Assembly: GCA_028274465.1 (NCBI GenBank)
Contig: CM051457.1
Span: 70,034,496-70,098,495 of the forward strand
Source of the DNA: Plantago ovata
Lineage: Eukaryota; Streptophyta; Magnoliopsida; Lamiales; Plantaginaceae
DNA length: 64,000 nucleotides
Direction: 5' to 3'
Below the pieces are notes generated by a model. It did no database searches and had not been told where the DNA came from. It worked only from the letters and a program-made list of their open reading frames with translations. The stretch's first letter is position 1, and each line of letters starts with the position of its first letter. Both the position numbers and the translations under genes were made by a program. This document shows positions 10,248 through 22,473 of this stretch, piece by piece.

Positions 10248-13200
10248 ATGGCACCAAAGAGACAGTCATCTAAGACATCAAAGTCGTCTAAGGTTGACAG
10301 TGCTGAAAAACGCACTATTCCGGTGACTAACACAGCGAAAGTTGTGTTGAAAAACGATAGGATAACAGAAAAACCTATGCCTCCCTCATATCTTGACACT
10401 GCAAAGTGTGAGATGATGATGCAATGGGGTGGTTTTGCAAAGGAGAAGTATATCCGATACTTCTATGAACAAGAACTAGACGGTGACAATGAGGAGGCGC
10501 TTGACTTCATTAAACAACAAGGCCTCATTCACTTTATAACTGCTCGCCCTAAGCAAGTGAGCATGTTAGATACTATGGAGTTCTACAACAATGCAGAAAT
10601 CCAGTCCCTAACTGATAGTCAAGGAATCACTGAAAAAGTGATCTTTTCTACAGTTCAGAACACGCAAATCGTCCTGAAATGGAGTGATTTAGCAGAAATC
10701 TTTCAGATTCCAACCACTGGAACTGAAGATGACATCACTGCCACTGATGAAGAAATTGAAGCCTTCTACAGTGATGTCAGAAATGAGAAAATGAAGAAAG
10801 GAGAGATCGCTCCCGTGACTTGGACAAAGCACGTTAAGAGGAAGCATCTCTGCCACTCACTTGGTCTAGTAGCTCTGCTACTAATCAAAGTCTTAGACTC
10901 CCAAGTTGGAGGAATAGACCAAGTAGGCTTGAGAAGGTGGCCGCTGTTGATGCATATCTATGAGAACAAAACGGAGCTCAACTGGGCAAAGTACATTTTC
11001 AACATACTTGTTGATTGTGTTACTAAATTCAAGGTCAGGGTTGAAGACAACAAGGTATCACCTACCTTCCCAGTCATGTATGGACTGAAGATATGCTATA
11101 TCCTTGAACACTTCAGGATTCAGCTGAGAAACCCATTGCCAATAAAGAAATCTGTATGCAATGTGGGAAGAGCCTTCTACAAGCAAAATGTACCTAAGAC
11201 TGCTGGCAAGAAACTTGAAAAATCTAAGAAGACAACAGCTGCAAATGTTGTCAGCTCAAGTCAGCAAGAAAGGTATACAACAGCTGCAGATGTCACCACT
11301 CAGCAAGAAAATGCTCCAGCAACTGAAAAAGTTGTTGATGAAACTGATGTAGATGGTGATCATGATGAAACTGCTGTAGATGGTGATCATGCTAACACCA
11401 CTACACCCGTTGCTGAAAATGCAACTAATGACGCCACTGCTGGGAAACTGGAAAAATCAAAGAAGAAAAAGAGGAAAGCTGATGATGACACTCAGACTAC
11501 AGCGTCATCAGCTAACCCCGTCCCCAAAAGAAAAAGGACAAGTAACCCAAGAAAGAAAACACTGGCTCGCAAGTCAGTACCAATTGTCCATGATCTTTCG
11601 GACGATTCCCAAGCAGTTGTTGAAAACCAAGCTCCAGTAGATGTTGACAAGGTGGTTAATGAAACCTATGTCAGCAATATTGAAGTGTTTGCGGAAGCCT
11701 TCAACAATCAACTTAATGTTGATTCATCTACTGAGAATAGACCACAAGGCAGTGTAAATGAAATTCCTGCCCCAATCCCAAATATCTACATTGTAGATAA
11801 TCTTGATGATCAGACTCTGGAACCAGTGACTGATATCGCTGCTTATATAAGAACCGCGGCACTTGCTGAAGCTGCTGAAAAGATGGTTGCTGAACAAGCA
11901 ACTCATCAAGTTGCTGAAGAACCAGTTGCTGAGACCGCAATGGTTCAAGTCCCAGAAGTTGCTGAAACAACACAAGAGACATTATTCGACGACGCATCTC
12001 AAGATGCTGAGAATACTGGACCCAGTTCACCGAAAACATCCATTGACAAAGTTCAGCTTGTGCTGAAAGAACTAAATCATCAAATGGAGTTGGATATTGA
12101 AGACACATCCAACAAATCAATCGATGTTTTCATGACAAGCAGTGAGCTCAAGGGTCAAGATGCCTCTGTTCAACTTGTCATTTCAGAGACAAGGGAGATT
12201 GCTGAAACCGCACAGCTTTCTCAAAAAGAGCAAGAAAAGAAGTCTGCTGAAGAAACAGTCCCAGAAACTGAAGAAGCTGTTAATGCTGAAAGGACTGAGT
12301 CACCACCTGTCCTTCTTCAGCAGGTAGTTAACTCAACCATAAGCAAATCTTCACTTTCTGAAACTCAATCATTTGCTAATATAATGATTTCTCTACAGAC
12401 TTCTCAAGATACAAGTCAGACGGTTGATGAAGCCTCTGCACCAGAATCAACACTTCCTGCTCAGGAGGTAGTTAAAGTTTTTGGTAATACAACTAAGTTT
12501 GACAACTTAGTGCTTGTATCTAACTGACATTTATTTCAGGATGAACAAATGGAGGATGCTTCTCAAGCTCCTCAAGGAATGGAAATAGTACCAACACAAA
12601 CAAGTGTGCAACATGAGCTTGCTGAATCTCAGCAGGTAAATTATGTTTCAGCATTGGACTCTAAAACTATTATCCAAACCTTTCCTGAACATAATGTTAT
12701 TCTTTTTCAGGCTCAAAAGGAGACCACTGAAGTGGTTCACATCACTGAAGATCGAAAAGTAAGTTCTAAGGAACTTTACTTAGACTACAAGAGAACTACC
12801 TTGTCAAGAGTTGCTAAGTCTGTCAGCAACTGGGAAAGGTACAGAAGGATGGACTTTTCTGACCTTCATCTTCATCTATCCAACGAGAAAAAGAGGTCTT
12901 CTTTGCTGAAGCTCGAGACCTTTGTCCACTCTATACTTCCAGAAGACATGTCATATTCTCAGCTAATGAGCTCGAATCTGATTGCTCAAATCAGATATAA
13001 TATGAAGGCCAAATTTAAGAGTGCCTCTCCAGCTGAACAAGCTGTGATGCTCAAGGGTTCTTTTGTACCCGTGGTGGCTGATCCGCACAAAATCAACGAA
13101 GAAGAGGAAGTTACGAGTGTTGCTTTGTACAAGCATCTCGAGTTGGTCATATTAACAGATGATGATGAAGAGGAAGAAGATGAAAACATCCCTACTAATC

Positions 13201-14202
13201 CCAGTGATGATGAAGGGAAAGATTCCAAGGATAAAAAGGACGACGATGATGACAATCAAGGTCCTAGTCCTGATGCTGGTGGACTTAAACTAACAGTTGC
13301 TGAGACTGAGAATCAAGACAATCAGCAAGCTGATCAAACACCAACTCAGCAAGAATCTCAACCTGCTCCTGATGAAACCCGTACTCAAGCACCTGTACAA
13401 GGCGCTGATACTGAAGAAGAATACGCCAGAAAGCGAGCCGCATTGAAACATGGCAAAGACAAGCTTTCTGATGCCGAGTTATCTTTACTCGATGCCAAGG
13501 TCACTAATCCAAACCTTGATGATGATGAAGAAATGGATGAAGATTACCAAAGAGCACTTCAAAATAGTCTCCAAATTCATGCAAGGCATACGCAGAATTT
13601 AGATATTGCTCAATCTTCAGGAGTAAAGCCACAGGAAGTCCCCTCCCTTCCACTTACTACTGGTGAAACTCCAGCAATTGAGTCTCAAACATTGCCCTCA
13701 GCAACTACTCAATTAAAACTTACTACTGGTGAAACTCCATTCGTTGAGTCTGAAGCGTTTCCATCAACAACCACTCAACCAGAAAGGAATGAAGCTGCCG
13801 ATGTAGGTTCCAAGGTTGGTGGCCTTGATGAACCTGAGGATGAAGATGATCTTTCAGCAAATGAGGATGATAATTCAAAGAAAAATGACCCCAAAGTGGT
13901 TGAAATTCCTCCTCCTGACTACGAACATGATGTAGGAGATGACTTGAGAAGTCATTTGCTGACAAAATATGATCAATTTTCTTCTGAGCTCAAAGTTCAT
14001 TCCTTGACCCCAAATTTAGTGTCGTTCCCAAATGTGGAGGATTTCACTCCAAGAATTAAAGCACTAATGGAAGTCCACAAAGCCTGCAAAGCAGAAGATG
14101 ATGCACTGCTTGCTGAGAACCCGCTTGACATTGGAAAGATATTGGCTACGGTGCTGAAACGCACTACTACTCTTACAATAGCTCAAAAAGACATCAGTCT
14201 TT
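10248..14202 (+). CDS. S envelope-position ORF region, block 1 (function unknown)
   Basis: Starts MAPKRQSSKTSKSSK, a basic serine/lysine-rich head. A globular domain of about 250 residues follows (about 10370-11160), with W-T-H-V-KRKHLCHSL and a tryptophan-rich NWAKYIFNIL segment like other plant retroelement ORFs of unknown function. After that come long low-complexity stretches rich in Ala, Glu, Val, Asp and Ser, several basic nuclear-signal-like patches (KKKRK, PKRKR, about 11460-11560) and acidic runs (about 13160-13260). I see no signal peptide, no membrane-spanning stretch and no furin-like site, so the envelope label is positional only. C1 interrupts the region at 14203. It is a fossil with at least one break apart from that insertion. 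Confidence 0.7.
12324..12710 (+). other. Three short intron-like segments in the S downstream ORF region
   Basis: Segments at 12324-12398 (75 nt), 12468-12539 (72 nt) and 12636-12710 (75 nt) each begin GTA after a purine-rich CAG/GAG and end in a pyrimidine-rich run plus CAG or ACAG. The stretches between them are 69 and 96 nt. The sizes match the smallest plant introns. This is a sequence pattern only; use as introns is not shown. Confidence 0.4.
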
Positions 14203-16266
14203 TGTAAGAAAATATGGTCAGAGTTACCCCTAGGGTACGCAGCGGAATTTCAAAAATTTTCTTAACATACAGGTTAATTGATTATGCATATGTCGTATAT
14301 ATATAAACACGTCAATTAGAAGACTAACCTTACTTCCAAGTCTTCGTAATAATCCGGTGTATCTTCTCCTTCGCCGAAGTCGAAGATATCTGCAATACTC
14401 TGATTATCTGCAAGATAATAAGAGTTACTTTCCAGCTCCTAGAACCTCAACCTTGGTATCCACGGATGAACAGCCTATCGGAAGAATGCTAGGATATTCT
14501 TTGTGTGACCAAGAAGACGGGACGGCGATTCCTCCGGCAAAGGTGGCGCGCGCGTGGAGGCTTATAGAGGAGGGCAGAGCTTTTTATTTTCTCTAAGAAA
14601 ACTGGGTAGAATAACTATGAAAGTCTATGTCAAAATCTCTCTAATAGTCTACTATATATAGTAGTCAATAGAAGCCTAAAGCATAAGCAATTAGACTTCG
14701 TAAAGGAATAAGAATCTAATTCTTATCGCACTAGGAAACCAATATCAAGTCTAGATTCATTCCCAATCAAATTAAAACTCAATCAGGAAAATCTAACTTA
14801 TCCCTTGGACTTCTAATAGAGGAAGGAGTCGAACTACTTCCCCTATCTAGCTTGCGCGCGCGCGCGCTCTCCCAGGGACAGTAGGTGGGACCCGATTTTG
14901 GGACCCACTTATAGTTCTAAGGCAATTCAAACTCCAAGTAGATTTTGCCCAAGTGCATATGTTAATTCTAAATTAACATATCCTTTCAAATCAAACCTCT
15001 ATTATATTTCCAAAATATAATCTTTAATTGTATTTACATAAAATACAATTAATTAGCCAATTCAATTAATAATTCCAAATCATTAATTGAGCCACCAAAT
15101 ATTATAATTAATTCCAAATCAATTATAATCGATCAATCACAATTAATTCCAAATTAATTGCGATTCCATCTTCAAGGATATTCTGATAAGCTGAATCACC
15201 ACATAGTGTGACCCATAGGGCCTCATCGTATTAAGCAAGTCCTAGACTAGGCAACATGGAATTCCTAGACGGTTCCATTTGCAATATTAATACATGAGGA
15301 CGTTTGAGAGGTTTCTCAAAGCTAACCCTTTCGTTGCGAAGTCTGTTGCGCTCAACGCGGCGATGGTAACGTCCCTTCATCTGACTTGCTCGAATGTATC
15401 TAGGATCGATGAAGTGTCTATCCCAATAATACATCCACGGGAGTCTCAGGGAGTTGCTTGGTTAAGATATACTTATGACCATCATAATATATCATTTGCA
15501 CTGGCCAGTGACTTTACCAACACAAATATGCAGACTATGAGCAGTACTCTCCTGTGCTACACTTGAGAGATGAATCCTTCACAGAATCACTTATCATCCC
15601 CATTTGTATGTAGCCATAATCCTGGATCGTGTCTTAGGTCAACTGCTTATTCAGAGCTGACATCGACGGGTCCACCAAGGATATGGGGCAACAAATCTGA
15701 TGATAAAGTCCTGTAAGTACAAAGGACGACTGACATCACTTCGACAACTTACCGGTTCCCATAGACACTTCGGTGTAGAGTATACATCGATAGGAGTGTC
15801 CGGTGGGTACTTCCATTGTTCGATAATCCATCTTCGAACAACTATGCGCAGTTATGGGAACGTTTCTCGATTGTCCAACAATCCGTTCCGTGGCCGTGGG
15901 ATCGGCTCACACTTGCTCCAACAAGTACAACCTCCACGCATACTAGTCTCGTCTGGTTCAGTCAGACCCCTACATCCTAGATGAACCTCGACTAGGGAGA
16001 GTTTGGGATAGATGATAACTCACATAGCTCCCACTATCTGTGTGATCGGTCATCTATCCGAGGGGACATGTTTAATATCAATATAGACAGTAATAAGGAT
16101 ACGACATGCTGCATGCCTGGTGTAATATAAATATGAAAGCGATACTCAGTAATAAAAGCAACAAACATATATTATATTACGTTGACCTGTGTAACAGTAC
16201 ATATATGCCCTCTATAAGGGCTCCATGCCCTTAGTAAGGACTGTCTCTAGGACATATACACTATCA
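14203..16266 (-). repeat. 3' LTR of C1 (2064 bp)
   Basis: On the minus strand it starts TGATAGTGTATATGTCC and ends TTTTCTTACA. It matches the two C2 LTRs along its length. It carries a hairpin array (14957-15160), a (CG)n run near 14855-14872 and a TATATATAG-containing palindrome near 14649-14660 that could hold the promoter. Confidence 0.93.
14957..15160 (-). repeat. Six consecutive hairpins in the C1 LTR
   Basis: Perfect stems of 9-11 bp at 14957-14981, 15001-15021, 15026-15050, 15062-15090, 15101-15129 and 15140-15160. Arms differ from unit to unit (for example ATATGTTAATT, ATTATATTT, TCAATTAAT). Loops are CTA, CCA, ACATA, AATTCCAAATC (twice) and CCA. The same array occurs in both C2 LTRs. 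Confidence 0.85.
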
Positions 16267-16279
16267 ATCTCCGACTTGG
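16267..16279 (-). promoter_or_regulatory. Polypurine tract of C1
   Basis: Immediately inside the 3' LTR; the minus strand is purine-rich up to the LTR's TGATAG. It is the equivalent of the C2 tract CAAGTGGGAGAT (50974-50985). Confidence 0.75.
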
Positions 16280-16280
16280 A

Positions 16281-17906
16281 CTAGAGCCAGTCACCTTTAT
16301 GCCTAATACCCAGATTAGCATAATGTCTTAAGTGGAATTCCACTGATAAGACCTTGGTGAAAGGATCTGCCACGTTGTCCGTGGTAGAGACACGTTCTAT
16401 ACTAACTTCTCCTCTATCTATAATCTCACGTATAACGTGATATTTTCTAATTACATGTTTGTTCTTGTTTGTAGATCTAGGCTCCCTAGCTTGAGCGACG
16501 GCGCCCGTATTGTCACAATAAATCGTTATTGGACTAGGAGCAGGAACAACCCTCAATTCCTTCAAGAACTCTAAAATCCAGACAGCTTCTTTCGATGCTT
16601 CTGATGCAGCAATGTACTCGGCTTCTGTGGATGAGTCAGAAACCGTGGCTTGCTTAGAACTCTTCCAACATACAGCTCCTCCGTTCAATTTGAATACGTA
16701 TCCTGTCTGTGACTTAAAGTCATCAGGATCTGATTCAAATCCAGCGTCGACATACCCAGACATCTTTAATTCTGGTTCTCCACCAAACACCAAGAACATC
16801 TCTTTAGTCCGTCGAAGTTACTTAAGAATGTTCTTTACAGCAGTCCAGTGAGGTACTCCTTGATTCTGTTGGTGTCAACAAGTGACACTAAGCGCATATG
16901 CCACATCGGGCCTTGTGCAATTCATTGCATACATTATAGACCCTACTGCCGAAGCATAGGGCACACGACTCATTGCATTTCTTTCTTCATCAGTTTTAGG
17001 ACCATCCTTAACTGATAAGACAATCCCATGCCTAGTTGGGAGAAAGCCTCTCTTTGAGTCGTCCATCTTATAACGCTTCAGTATTTTGTCGATGTAGGTG
17101 GACTGTGTCATTCCTAACATCCTCTTGGATCTATCTCTAAAGATATTGATCCCTAGGATGTAGTTCGCTTCACCCAAGTCCTTCATCGAGAAGGTACTTG
17201 ATAACCAAACTTTAGTCTCTTCTAGCATAGAGACATTGTTTCCCATGATCAAAATGTCATCAACATAGATGATCATGAAAACAACTCTTTTGTCGCTGTG
17301 CCTAGCGTAGACACAGGGATCTTCCTTGCTTCTGATGAATTCAAACGATTTGACAGCTTCATCAAAGCGGATATTCCAGCTCCTTGACGCTTGCTTTAGC
17401 CCATAGATGGATCTTTGTAATTTGCATACAGTAGTTGGCCTGGTTTTACTAATAAAACCTTCTGGCTGTACCATATAGACCTCTTCCTCAAGGTTGCCAT
17501 TGAGGAAGGCAGTCTTTACATCCATCTGCCAGATCTCATAATCATAGTAGGCAGCTATCGCAAGTAGAATTCGAATGGACTTCAATTTTTCTACCGGTGA
17601 AAAGGTTTCATCGTAATCGATGCCATACCTTTGCGTGTAGCCTTTCGCCACAAGCCTAGCTTTGTGCGTTTGTACCTTGCCATCGGCATCTGTCTTTCGT
17701 TTAAAGACCCATTTGCACCCAATAGGTCTAACCCCTTGGGGCAAGTCTATCAAGTTCCAAACTTGGTTCTGGTACATTGTATCCATTTCTAATTCCATGG
17801 CTTCTTGCCATTTGTTTGAGTCAATATCAATTATTGCCTCTTTGTAGGTCTCGGGATCTTCCCGATCTGATAAGCCAACATCAAGTTCACTGATGTCTTC
17901 TATCAT
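16281..17906 (-). pseudogene. pol: C1 RNase H and reverse transcriptase
   Basis: On the minus strand the RT comes first (17906 down to about 16870): WNLIDLPQGVRPIGCKWVF, MDVKTAFLNGNLEEEVYMVQ, YGLKQASRSWN and the catalytic YVDDILIMGN. The RNase H follows: YVDAGFESDPDDFKSQTGYV, SSTEAEYIAASEASKEAVWI, YCDNTGAV and DNVADPFTKVL. All the main copia motifs are recognisable. It is a fossil with about one or two breaks. Confidence 0.9.
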
Positions 17907-19117
17907 AAGGCTTTGCTTATGAGGTCCTTTTAGGATCCTCTTCGACCTACGGAGCTCGACTTGTTATGGTTCTTTTCTTTTCTGGCTTCGTGTAACACGA
18001 ACATTATCAGTGGGTACTGATGCAGCTGGTCGCGGGGCGCGACTCTGTTCCCTTGCGGGAGGCTGCTCTTGTGCAACTTGTTGCACAGGTTGGTTGACAA
18101 CGGGTTCTATTGGTGTGGTTTCAACTGTTGATCTAATCACAGGACTCCCACTGACTATGACATGCCTAGCAAGTGTCATATTATCACCCTTGTCTGCTTC
18201 GAAATCTCCCACTGAACTTGAGTCCAAATCAGAAGATTTAGAGACCTCATGTTCGCGCGTGTCAAAGTCTTGAATTTCTTCAAGTTCTATCATGTCATCT
18301 AACCTCTCTTCTTCAAGGTATTCAGCTTCTAAAAACTTCACGTTTCTAGATACGATCACCTTGTGATCTTTAGCATGATAGAATTCATAGCCTCTCGTCT
18401 GACGAGGATAGCCTATGAAATATACTTTGACACCCTTGGCATCTAACTTATCAGTGAGCATCAGTTTGACTATCGCAGGACAGCCCCAAGGTCTAAGATA
18501 GCCCAGTGAGGGCTTCTTTCCCTTCCATAACTCATAAGGAGTTTTCTCCACTGATTTAGATGGTACACAGTTCAGAATGTAGATTGTAGTTTGTAGTGCA
18601 TATCCCCACAGATATTTTGGAAGAGTCGAGAATCCAATCATTGATCTTACCATGTCTTACAGGGTTCGATTCCTCCTCTCAGACACACCATCTAACTGTG
18701 GTGTTCCAGGAAGAGTCCATTGCGATTGAATTCCATTTTCCTTCAAGTAGTCGATAATTCTTCACTAAGGTATTCACCTCCTCGCTCTGATCGAAGAGTG
18801 ACTATCCTTAGGTTCAATTCATTCTCGACTTCATTCCTAAACTCCTTGAATTTCCCAAAGGTCTCGGATTTATTCTTCATAAGATAAATATATCCATACC
18901 TTGAGAAATCGTCAGTAAAGGTAACGAAGTAAGGATAACCCCCACGCGCATGGACTTTGAAAGGTCCACATACATCGGTATGTATGAGCTCTAAGCAGCG
19001 AGTGGCACGGACACCTTGTCCAACAAAAGGTTTGTTCGTCATCTTACCCTTAACACATGATTCGCATGTACTGATGAACGCGGATTTGTCGGTTCCGAAT
19101 TCAGTCAAATAATATTT
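17907..19117 (-). pseudogene. pol: C1 integrase
   Basis: Minus strand: YYLTEFGTDKSAFISTCESC marks the Gag-pre-integrase/zinc end, then HTDVCGPFKVHARGGYPYFV and FTDDFSRYGYIYLM of the catalytic core (about 18850-19010), then [20 protein letters not shown] and [20 protein letters not shown] of the C-terminal part. Sequence beyond 19117 is replaced by a Ty3 LTR piece. It is a fossil with a few breaks. Confidence 0.88.
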
Positions 19118-19976
19118 GTTATTTAGCCAAAGGCAATCCACAACTACAACGAAAACCGTAGTGTAGCAGTAGAATGACTCGAGTGTCGTTCTCTCAGGAC
19201 TATAACTAGCTTTATCTATTTAACTAGAGAATATAAAACAGCAGACGTAATAGCAAGGGGTTTTTCTAACTGATAATGGAGATTGGTGATAGTATGATCC
19301 TTCAAAGCATAACGGGTCGATAATCATGCATAAATTCCTCGGTCTTGCATGGAGATCTTTGATCAATCTAATGTCCTGTTGCAAATATTAAGCACTACGA
19401 AGATAATGGGTCTGACAAGTCAATCACTATTGTCCTATGGTGTTCCGTAATTATTCAACACTACGAAGATAAACTCGCGTACAGGTCGACGAGGGTCCAA
19501 TTGTGCATAATAATTAATACAACATACTAGAATTTAGGCTGAGCCTGATCAACGAAATAAAGCAATAACACAGAGTATAATGCGCGATATAGCCATTAGC
19601 ATGATTATCTTCCCTTCGCTAAGAATTCACATACTACCACCAACGATAAGTTTAGCTACTCATAATAGGCATGCAATCAACAGAAATCATAGAAGAAAAC
19701 ATGTTGAAAGATAAATAAGAATAAGTAGAATAAACTGTAAGATACAATGTTACCGAAGGTTGTCAATCTCCGACGAATTGCGATCCTACAAGCTCCAATC
19801 CGCTATGAAAAAGTGTCCCCTAAGCTACGAACCCCCAGAACAGGCTTGGGAAGTTCCTACCTAAAACTACAGAGAGAGGTGAGAAAGTAGGTCTGGAAAA
19901 GTATGATTTTCGGAGAACACTGAGCAACTATATATAGGCCTCGAATAAGTGTGGGGCGGTTCGCCCCACACACCGG
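19118..19976 (-). mobile_element. Partial LTR of the A/B/D family inside C1
   Basis: This is the reverse complement of most of a B-type LTR, from the ATTTAGCCAAAGG end through the TATATATAG promoter to a GC palindrome GTGGGGCG-GTT-CGCCCCAC (about 19954-19973). Both LTR tips are missing and I see no target duplication. It replaces part of C1's interior and LTR, so it came in with a deletion or by recombination, not by a clean insertion. Confidence 0.85.
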
Positions 19977-20783
19977 GTTAAGATATACTTATGACCATCA
20001 TAATATATCATTTGCACTGGCCAGTGACTTTACCAACACAACTATGCAGACTATGAGCAGTACTCTCCTGTGCTGCACTTGAGAGATGAATCCTTCACAG
20101 AATCACTTATCATCCCCATTTGTATGTAGCCATAATCCTGGATCGTGTCTTAGGTCAACTGCTTATTCAGAGCTGACATCGATGGGTCCACCAATGATAT
20201 GGGGCAGCAAATGTGATGATAAAGTCCTGTAAGTACAAAGGACGACTGACATCACTTCGACAACTTACCGGTTCCCATAGACACTTCGGTGTAGAGTATA
20301 CATCGATGGGAATGTCCGGTGGGTACTTCCATTGTTCGATAATCCTTCTTCGAACAACTATGCGCAGTTATGGGAACGTTTCTCGATTGTCCAACAATCC
20401 GTTCCGTGGTCGTGGGATCCGCTCACACTTGCTCCAACAAGTATAACCTCCACGCATACTAGTCTCGTCTGGTTCATTCAGACCCCTACATCCGAGATAA
20501 ACCTCGACTAGGGAGAGTTTGGGATAGATGATAACTCACATAGCTCCCACTATATGTGTGATCGGTCATCTATCCGAGGTGACATGTTTAATATCAATAT
20601 AGACAGTAATAAAGATATGACATGCTGCATGCCTGGTGTAATATAAATATGAAAGCGATACTCAGTAGTAAAAGCAACAAACATACATTATATTACGTTG
20701 ACCTGTGTAACAGTATATATATATGCCCTCTATAAGGGCTCCATGCCCTTAGTAAGATTGTCTCTAGGACATATACACTATCA
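19977..20783 (-). repeat. Shortened 5' LTR of C1
   Basis: Matches the left C1 LTR from about 15468 to 16266. The outer tip, ending CTATCA, is intact and followed by the target duplication TCTTT. The inner portion with the primer site is gone. Confidence 0.9.
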
Positions 20784-22473
20784 TCTTTACCACAAAAGCT
20801 ATGTAGAAGATGTAAGTCAAGCACTCCGGCTAGCAAAGTCTGCATTAGTCAAGGCTCATACTTTCATTGAAGATAAGGTCGAAACAGACCGCAGACATGA
20901 GGAAAATATGGTGAGTATTAAACAAGAATTGTCAAAGATGACCTCTGATCAGCAAGCAATCATTATGAAATACAACAGCCTAAGTACTCTTGCTAAAAAC
21001 TGCAATGAGTTCTTTTCTCTGCACATTACTCCAATGATGCAATCCATGTCTAAGGGGGAAGATAAGCAAAAGAGATCTTCAAGGAAGAAAACCCCTACTG
21101 AAGCGCCACTGACTATAGAACCTCTTGCTGAAAGAGAGCAAAGTTCTAAAAGACAAGCAGATTCTGAGTTGAATTCTGCAAGTCCGATAAAGAGAAAAAC
21201 TTCTGCTGAAACTCAAGAATTCTGTCACACTGAAAGTCATCAAGATCTGAATAATGAAGATGATGATGATGATGACAATAGAACCTCTTGCTGAAAGAGA
21301 GCAAAGTTCTAAAAGACAAGCAGATTCTGAGTTGAATTCAGCAAGTCCGAAAAAGAGAAAAACTTCTGCTGAAACTCAAGAATTCTGTCACACTGAAAGT
21401 CATCAAGATCTGAATAATGAAGATGATGATGATGATGACAATCAGATAATAGCTCAAACCATAAGTGCTAGACCAATAACAGCCTTAACTCCGTCTGGCC
21501 ATTCAAAGCATTTCTCTTCTGACTCAAGATCTTCAGCAAGAGATCAAGAAAATGCAAAGTCAAGAAGAAGAAGGCAAAGACAGGAAGAAAAGAGGCTGGC
21601 CAGCATTGTTATTGGCTCCGGCATTGAATATACAAAGACCAGCAATGAGAAAACCACTCAGAATGTGATCAGAAACGTTCATGGTTGCTGGAACTTAAGG
21701 CTGGAAGACTTGCTGGTAAATGAGTTCTTTCCAACAGCTATACTGAACCAAATGTATACTTGGATCCATCTCAAGGTGAAAAGAAAAGAAAGGGATCCTC
21801 CTTCCCTACCAAGAAATATTGCTGGGAGATGGCTGAATCTGGAAGTCTTAGTAAGAAGAACTTCAATTGGTAAGTCCATAAGACAAGAACCTGATTTGAT
21901 AAAACCAATTGGTGTTGCCTATTACTCTGACCCTGTAACCAAGTTCTAGCGAGCTAAAAAAGGCAATGGTAGAAATTAGCTCTAAGCTATTTCCCCTATT
22001 TTCCACTCGGTAGTCTAGGTCAAGTAGTCGCTTCGTTCAGGAATAAAGGCTTGGGAAAATGAGAAGTCAAAGAAGAAACTTGGATTGATTTCTTTTGAGT
22101 ATTTCTATCTCACTGCTAAGGATCGAAAAGAAGATCTTCTCTGGTTAAGGAAGATTCATCCTAGAAGCATTTCAGATACACAACTTCTCCATGCCAGCAA
22201 TTGGGGCATGCACTTGTGGGTAGTTCACTACATGGAAATGAATGCTGAAAAGCATTATCATACCGCCTGCAAGAATGCAAGGATTCTTCAACTACAAGTC
22301 CGTAAGCTACTTGAAGATTACGCAAAGGACTGTATTGAATTTACTGCACTTGCTGAGAAGAGTGTAAGAGAGATTTTGAGAAAATCCTCTGAAAGAGCTT
22401 AACTCTCTGTAATAGTTCTGTTCAAGTTTTTGTTTGCTGATTTTGTGTAGTTATCTCTGATCTTTCCTGTAAA
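20784..22473 (+). pseudogene. S envelope-position region, block 2 and 3' flank
   Basis: Resumes S directly after the C1 target duplication. It holds acidic and basic low-complexity protein stretches (SSKRQADSELNSAS, RSRRRRQRQEEKR-like), a more globular piece with NVIRNVHGCWNLRLEDLL and SLPRNIAGRWLNLEVLVRRT (about 21660-21870), then a segment with ASNWGMHLWVVHYMEMNAEK (about 22190-22260) and a coiled tail ending near 22402. The function is unknown. The last 70 bp before A are non-coding. It is a fossil with a few breaks. Confidence 0.65.
21117..21442 (+). repeat. 163-bp tandem duplication in S
   Basis: The segment beginning AGAACCTCTTGCTGAAAGAG at 21117 is repeated from 21280, each copy ending in a GAT-repeat run. 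The two copies differ at only a few bases, so the duplication is recent relative to the element. Confidence 0.9.

Larger units (their letters stand above)
14203..20783 (-). mobile_element. Element C1: Tork/Angela-like Ty1/copia, nested in S
   Basis: Minus-strand copia element with a full 3' LTR on the left (14203-16266) and a shortened 5' LTR on the right (19977-20783). The 5-bp target duplication TCTTT at 14198-14202 and 20784-20788 is perfect. Inside are RNase H, RT and integrase in reverse order as expected for the minus strand. The gag side and much of the 5' LTR are replaced by a Ty3 LTR fragment. Lineage is inferred from [20 protein letters not shown] and MIIYVDDILIMGN. It is a broken fossil. 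Confidence 0.92.

Noticed and set aside
10248-14202. Viral envelope glycoprotein in S
   Set aside because: Only the position fits; no signal peptide, membrane helix or cleavage site is visible.
15231-15566. Overlapping 67- and 90-residue open frames in the C LTR, also at 49968-50303 and 55951-56286
   Set aside because: They recur only because the three LTRs are recent copies of one sequence; no known domain and no sign of frame-specific conservation.
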